A stretch of DNA of 64,000 nucleotides from Lineus longissimus (lineage: Eukaryota > Nemertea > Pilidiophora > Heteronemertea > Lineidae): contig NC_088317.1 of NCBI RefSeq assembly GCF_910592395.1, forward strand, positions 12,340,001-12,404,000. The letters run 5' to 3'. Of this stretch, positions 58,570 to 64,000 are shown in pieces. Position numbers and translations under genes: made by a program. Under the pieces are notes generated by a model, which was not told where the DNA came from, did no database searches, and worked only from the letters and a program-made list of their open reading frames with translations. Each line of letters opens with the position of its first letter. The stretch's first letter is position 1.

Positions 58570-58725
58570 AGAGAGTGGTTTCACGTGACGTCATCAACTG
58601 CCATGTTGGAGTGACAGACAAGAGAAATATGCCCAAATGACCGAGACAGCATTTGATTCAGTTGTGTCAGGCATGACAAATCCTTGTTCTGCCCTCCAAC
58701 ATGGCTGACCGTGAAAACATTCTAT
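58570..58725. mobile_element. Possible small MITE
   Basis: GGTTTCACGTGACG and CCATGTTGGAG near 58573-58610 are matched in reverse by CTCCAACATGG and CCGTGAAAAC near 58697-58718. Short, imperfect; target duplication not found. Confidence 0.35.
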
Positions 58726-58729
58726 ACCA

Positions 58730-59870
58730 GCCCACATTGATCTAATTTGGTAAGCAACAACTGCTGTGATCACCATGGTTCATAACACTATCAATGGAAA
58801 ATATTATAAAGATGATGGATATATCTTGATGTGTTATTGACATTTTCCTGAGATATGTCAGAATTTGACACAATATGTACCCATGTTTGCTGCCTTCAAG
58901 ACCATGTCATTCCACCCGAGAAAAATCAAGAAAAATAGTTCATATTTCCAAATGAATTAACCTGTAGTGGGTTAATTAACCTGCGGTGGCTCCTAAGTGC
59001 AAGAACAAATATTTAGTAATAAAAAAAAGAGAGAGAGAGAGATAATGAAAATAAAATAACACGGTCGAAAAATATGTTCACACACATTTTTACTAGATCG
59101 AAATATTTTATCGGGAACAAGTAACAGAATAAAGCAGTAGTAAAAAAAATCGTCGAGAACGAAAACAAAATGTGCATGTAAAATATAAGTGCGGTAGTCG
59201 CAAAACATTAAACGGGAACAAGAATCTATTTTGAATAAATAACTCTAAAATGTTAGGTAAAACATAAAGTCTATCCACAACAAAATTAAAATTAGTACAC
59301 ATGAAATTAACGGAAAAAAATCGTTAGCCTCATAGCATAATTGCCTAACTCATATTTGAAGGTTTTGAGAAAAATTAAAGAAAACTATTTTTTAGAAAAC
59401 GGTTTGGAAATTTTAATTCAAACTTTAACAATAACTTATCACAGATCAGATGTTTCAACATTTTTTAAACCATTAAATAAGTAAACAATGCTTTAATGAC
59501 ACAAAAAAGTGACATAGGTAATTAATTTTCACATTTTGGCCAAAACATGACTTAGGCAATTATGTTATGAGGTTAACGAAATGAAGGGCTTACAGGCAGA
59601 GTGGGCTAACCCTCATTTGGCAAATGTTGAGTAATTGAGTTTTTCCCATTCAACAGATTTGGATACCCTTGGTTAGAGCTGCTTGTCATGTTTTAAAAAA
59701 CATGACAGGGAGGTCTAAACAAGAATTTGGGCATTTGCTATTCAATCAACAAACATTGACGTCAATTTCTCTCAAGCCCTTCAAATATTAAAACATTCTC
59801 ACAACAAAAGTGAAACACTGAACGTATTAAAGTACATGTAGAACACAGTGCAAAATTAGGACAGAACAAA
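58730..59870. other. AT-rich stretch with GA microsatellite
   Basis: Contains (GA) repeats at 59028-59043 and long A-rich runs. No gene supported. Confidence 0.4.
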
Positions 59871-59878
59871 TTAACTCA

Positions 59879-59945
59879 AAACGGAAGTTGATCTCTCAAC
59901 GGAAGTCGAGATCACAAACGGAAGTAGAACACAGAACGGAAGTAG
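59879..59945 (+). repeat. Short array of ACGGAAGT, about 19-bp spacing
   Basis: Four ACGGAAGT words at 59881, 59899, 59918 and 59936 and a fifth degenerate one (ACGAAAGT) at about 59972. The word matches the core bound by ETS-family transcription factors. Could be a decayed minisatellite or a site cluster. Confidence 0.5.
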
Positions 59946-60524
59946 AATACGTTAAATACTCAACGAAAGTCATCGCAAAGGATATGTGCAGTTCGGTTGC
60001 CTCGTTAACTGTAAACTCAACTACATGTACAATGATTGGGTGATAGGGCCATTCAAACTATCTAGACTCGAGTTACGTGATACGAAATATGGTTGGCAAG
60101 CAGGTTTTGACAGCGAGAGTGCGGCCGGGATCACCCAAATTGATGTTTCACTGGCCTTGGAGATGTCTTTACAGGATAGGTATTTGAAGCCTAGTGAATT
60201 ATTGACTTCACAGATTATGCGGCATCTATAAACCCAGGTGTTCTATAAAGTGACTTAAGATGCAATATAAGACGGCAGACTGTCTGCTATGGTTACTTTC
60301 ATGCACTGCCATGACTGTCCGCTACGGTTACACTTGAACAGTCGTGACAGTGACACAGGTAACCACAGCGGACAGTCGGATTTCTTTTATTGCATTTTGA
60401 TACACTTTATAGAAATCTTTGATCCAAGTGCTTGTTTTCATATCATCATATTCTGGTGCATATGCTACACAACACAGCACATGCAATAATCTTCACAATT
60501 TAGGCAGCTGATTACTGTACATAA

Positions 60525-60675
60525 GTCGAAAGGTTCATAAGTCCGAATGTCCACTAGTCCGAAGGTGCACAATTCCGAAGGTGCACAATTCCGAAGGTTC
60601 ATAAGTCCGAAGGGCCATAAGTCCGAAGGTAATGAAAAAGGCTCCACAAGTCCGAAGGTCCATAAATCCGAAAAC
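60525..60675 (+). repeat. Minisatellite with AAGTCCGAAGGT unit
   Basis: About nine imperfect units of 16-18 bp, such as CATAAGTCCGAAGGTC and CACAATTCCGAAGGTG, with one 10-bp longer spacer near 60630. Confidence 0.85.
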
Positions 60676-60679
60676 GACA

Positions 60680-62454
60680 TTAATGATTTTTTGCCAATCA
60701 ATTGATGAGTTTTGGCCTATCAAACCAAAAATCTCCCATGTATTAACACTCTCAGCGCCAGCGTTCCCCCGATTTTACCCCTTGGCCTTTATAAAAAAAT
60801 TAAAATTAAAAGTATTTATAGAAGAGATAATCCCACCATTTTTTCCTGTGCAGTTTCGTTGATATGTTATCTTCTGATTTCAATGGTAATAAATACTATT
60901 TATTGGTCAGTTATAATTTTATATTATGGAAGAAAAGGGTGAAAATACCCAAAAATACCCCCACCCCCATTTTTGACCGATACTCAACCCCCTGCACATT
61001 TTCCCCCATTAGCGATAGCCCCCCCCCCCCCCACAAAGTGCTGATACTTGTAAAGAAACACCTCATCTTTTCAATAGAAATAAGTAAAACTGAATGTCAT
61101 GCCAGCGTATTCCACAATTTGCTCTTGAAAATAACACAAATGGCAAACAATGCCCCTCCGAAGATTTTTCAAACACCTAGAACTACAAGGAAATCATTAC
61201 ATGACTCCCTAAACTATTTTTCGCTGATGTGCAACTATCAATCCTACATATCTGAGACAAAAATACCAACACCACTTACCTATTGATGTAGCAGTGGAGC
61301 ATGGAAAAATGAGGCAGTGGCCCTCGCCCCCCTAAAAAGTAATTATTTTATTCACCTGAAATTGTTTTCTCAAAGACAGCTGACCCCCCGAACCATATCA
61401 TATAAATATTCACAGAGATGCCAGCTTTTAGCTCTATTCCAGCAATAAACGATTTGTTCCATGGTTATTTAGCAAGCACCTCTCGAAGATGGGAAATATA
61501 AGCTCAAATTTATCCCCAAGTAAACCGATTTTTGACTCTTCGCTGCGTAATTTTTGATAAGGAACCCCCTGCAAACTGAGTTTTTCCGACAGAGCGCCCA
61601 AGTCCCTATCGCCAGTGTCAGTTTGAACAACTGACGAGAAATGTAGGTGGTGTAGTTTCAATGTATTTGAAGCTTATTTTCATGATTTTTTATGGCTCAA
61701 AATGTCTATTCCTTTTAAGGCGATGTAGATCTACGTCGTTTGGCGCCAAACGTGTTAAAAGGTCAATATAAGTCCCAAATAATGCATACGACGGCGTCTG
61801 AAACGGTAGAAAAATTAACACAACACGTGCCTAGATACTAAAAGGATATTTTTGTCATTTATTTATTTATTCACTTGTTTTAACAAATCACAATTACTGT
61901 CGCAGTAACAGAAAACATAATTAAGGTAAACTTACTGTGCGAAAACAGAATTAAAAGTAAACTAACTGTACGTGTCTTGTTAATCATGTATCACCGAATT
62001 ACGCATAGACAACATAGGGCCAATTAATACTTGTCAATTGCGCATGGGTCCGCGCATAAAAAAATTTGTTGGGAAACAGCGGCGCAAGAAAAAAACACAA
62101 GATTTTATGCGCACACCATGTGCATTGTGCTGGTGTGAATTGACTCTTGACTATCCTTGTGCACATATTTCCATATCCGTTTTCCGTGTGCGTGCTTACA
62201 TCCACGAAATTTCAAAACCTCCCTGGTTAAAAAGAAAAAGAAATAATCTATATAATGCGTAGCGCATTTTCACGCAAACCAAGCGGACAGAAGGGAATTC
62301 CCTGCTCAGCTCACGTTGAACACCGTTCCATGACCTTCCATTGGTATTTTGCGCATCTTGCGGAATGTTGTTCCCGACTTCAGACAGTGAACTCCTTCAC
62401 CGTATAGACAATTGCATTCAAGTCCTCACCGATGTTACGTACACCATCATTGCC
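60680..62454. other. Intergenic stretch with C-rich runs
   Basis: A C run of 14 lies at 61020-61033. A perfect 16-bp palindrome CGTTTGGCGCCAAACG lies near 61737. No coding supported; the last few hundred bases may be downstream sequence of the MULE element. Confidence 0.35.
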
Positions 62455-63647
62455 TTATGCGTCTCTCCAATCTAGTCCACGGGGATCCTCGCCGGCATCG
62501 GCTGCTGATTCCATGACGACCTGCTCGTCATTCATCTTGCGAATGAAGTACCAGAGGGTTCGATGTCCCCTTCCAATCTTGTTGTTCCATCGATTGTGAA
62601 ACGCTATCCAGGTACGTGGACTTGAGTTTCCTTGCGCTTATTGTTCCTTTACAAGTAAAAATCCAATGTTTTACAATAATGCAAGTACCTTCCATGTGAT
62701 TTTTTGTGCATGTGTCGCTGTCTCGATTGAAGACGTTCCACAATGCTGGAGGGAAGTTTCCATCGATATAGTTTCTTTCTGCGTAGTCTAGGAAGTCTTG
62801 CAGAGCTAGAAAATGGTTGATGATGCGTCTGGTTGAATTTCTCCCGACCAACATCTGAAAGTTCTGGCGGACAACTGCTAGTGGTAAGTGTCCTAATGCC
62901 ATAACTTTCCGAATATTCTTCTTTAATCTCTCAACCCGACGGTACTGAACAGCCAATCCAATATTCTGTATTCTACGCCAAAGACTCTGGCAGAAGTGGA
63001 AATGTCATGCTCGTAACTGTGCATTGCGAAATTCCGTTTCCAAGGCGAGAAGTAGACTGTGCTCGAAATCAGTAATAACCAACTGCGGGCTAGGCGTTGG
63101 TGTATACCACCCCGCGGACCTTCCGTTTTACGTGATGCAGTTGTACGTATTGGCCGACTGTCTTCCCTGTTAAAAAGCACCAAACCAAAGGAAGAACCCT
63201 GCCATGGTACATTCCGTGAATGGTCACAAGTTGCTTGTAGGGCTGCGAACAACTCTTAAATGTCCCATCTAAATAGATAGTGCGACATCTCTGCAGCTTT
63301 CGGTAATTACCATCGGTCGCATAAATCAGAATTCCCCACTCGTTGTCAACATGGCTCAAGAATCGTTCGCCGTTCCACGTGCTTCTCCGCTCCCCTTCTA
63401 TGAAGACTTCATCGATATCATGTGGAATTGGTGGTACCATCTCCGAGCTCACACGGAACAACGACGTCCGTACTGCCTCGAATGCTGGAAATGCTCTTTG
63501 ATCTTGAATGGCCATGATTGTCAACTTTTCATCGTAAATGCGCTTGATTGGCTTGGAATTGTCATTGCTTACTTCTTCCTTCATCGCCTTAACTATTTGA
63601 CTTATTCGAATTAGGTCTTCTTCATGACCATGTTGGTGTTCGGATTC
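62455..63647 (-). pseudogene. MULE-type transposase with a spliceable intron, decayed
   Basis: A minus-strand gene model. After an acceptor (CTTATCTTTTTAG|) at 63648 the frame runs ESEHQHGHEEDL..., KPIKRIYDEKL and then IYLDGTFKSCSQPYKQLV with the first catalytic aspartate (D-G-T-F), and LVWCFLTGKTVGQY. A one-base indel near 63095 shifts to PQLVITDFEHSLLLALETEF (second aspartate), and a TGA at 63007-63005 interrupts just before HFHFCQSLWRRIQNIGLAVQY, a conserved MULE block. The frame continues to DTCTKNHME at 62689, crosses an 85-nt phase-1 GT-AG intron (62688-62604) and resumes as FHNRWNNKIGRGHRTLWYF, ending at TAA 62457-62455. The N-terminal zinc finger (FLYWCH in relatives) would lie upstream beyond another intron. 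No terminal repeats were identified. Confidence 0.75.
62604..62688 (-). other. Short intron in the MULE-type gene
   Basis: GAAG|GTACTTG to TGGATAG|CG on the minus strand, 85 nt, phase 1. Removing it joins two family-conserved blocks (NHME and FHNRWNN) in frame. Confidence 0.6.
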
Positions 63648-64000
63648 CTAAAAAGATAAGTCCCTCTGCTAAAATATCAAATTTAAAGGGGCAGTAATCG
63701 CTCTAGTGGAGTTTGTTTCCTGAACTAGCGAGCTAGCTGTGGTTTGGTGAACAAACACTAATGGAGTTTGGTCTCGGGTGGAGGGCAATGCATGTGACCC
63801 AGATAAGTGTTGGAACAGCAGAATACCAGTCTAACACCTCGTTGCAATCATCCCTGGATATGTGGCTCCCTCTACGCTGGTAAATTCAGCGCACTTAATT
63901 GTGGATGACTACAGTGCTCCTTTAACTTAAAGGCGGTATTACATAATTTCAACATTCAACATTTAAACAGGAGATTCCAATTACGCCTAAATAAATCACT
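63648..64000. other. Upstream of the MULE-type exon
   Basis: Presumed intron or 5' flank; no exon recognised before the window ends. Two short phrases, AGTGGAGTTTG and ATGGAGTTTG, occur at 63705 and 63762. Confidence 0.35.

Overview
The window looks like repeat-rich nuclear DNA from an invertebrate animal, probably marine. Its coding traces are almost all metazoan transposons: CR1/jockey-type LINEs, BEL/Pao, Kolobok, PIF/Harbinger, pogo, mariner, MULE, and 4-bp-TSD and 8-bp-TSD miniature elements. The few plausible host exons have canonical GT-AG borders and are short and widely spaced. There is no sign of bacterial operons, ribosome binding sites, tRNA or rRNA genes, or CRISPR. I cannot name the species or phylum from sequence alone.

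Layout. 0.25-1.2 kb: tails of two old plus-strand LINEs. 1.2-8.2 kb: a nearly complete but decayed minus-strand LINE (LINE-A) with an RNA-binding-type ORF1 and an endonuclease/reverse-transcriptase ORF2. It is split in the endonuclease by a 2.6-kb element, here called X (copy A). 9.37-12.19 kb: a TTAA-flanked Kolobok-like transposon with ~220-bp inverted termini, a THAP-domain ORF, and an internal ~250-bp-arm palindrome. 13.4-15.1 kb: weak candidate host exons. 15.9-17.3 kb: BEL/Pao remnant. 17.3-27 kb: mostly featureless, with one Harbinger derivative at 22.77-23.45 kb. 27.1-28.9 kb: two blocks of ~285-bp and ~302-bp tandem repeats. 35.0-35.6 kb: mariner-type MITE. 36.4-37.7 kb: pogo-like transposase with its three catalytic aspartates intact. 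39.0-49.4 kb: a second LINE (LINE-B, plus strand, SGNH-hydrolase-like ORF1 plus ORF2) carrying a three-level nest of insertions. 52.17-52.83 kb: the best host gene candidate, two exons of a secreted ten-cysteine prokineticin/colipase-like peptide with an unusual dibasic-rich insert. 55.5-56.6 kb: degraded THAP element. 56.8 kb: a foldback. 60.5 kb: a minisatellite. 62.4-63.65 kb: a MULE-type transposase with a short spliceable intron.

The most informative structure is the nest at 39-49 kb. LINE-B was hit by an 8-bp-TSD MITE (39333-39892), a TTAA MITE (40693-41179) and a 4-bp-TSD MITE (MITE1, 41696-46277, TSD ATGC). MITE1 was then hit by element X copy B (42075-45945). X copy B in turn carries a second, inverted copy of the same MITE (MITE2, 44723-45442, TSD AGCT). 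Because MITE2 is uninterrupted, it shows the empty site for the X insertion in MITE1. Because LINE-A resumes its reading frame exactly across X copy A, a second empty site can be read. Both agree that X sits between A and T, begins with TC, leaves no duplication (or a 2-bp TC one), and has a hairpin 16 nt before its 3' end. This resembles a Helitron with a non-canonical 3' terminus.

All functional names rest on motifs recognised by eye; none was checked by database search.
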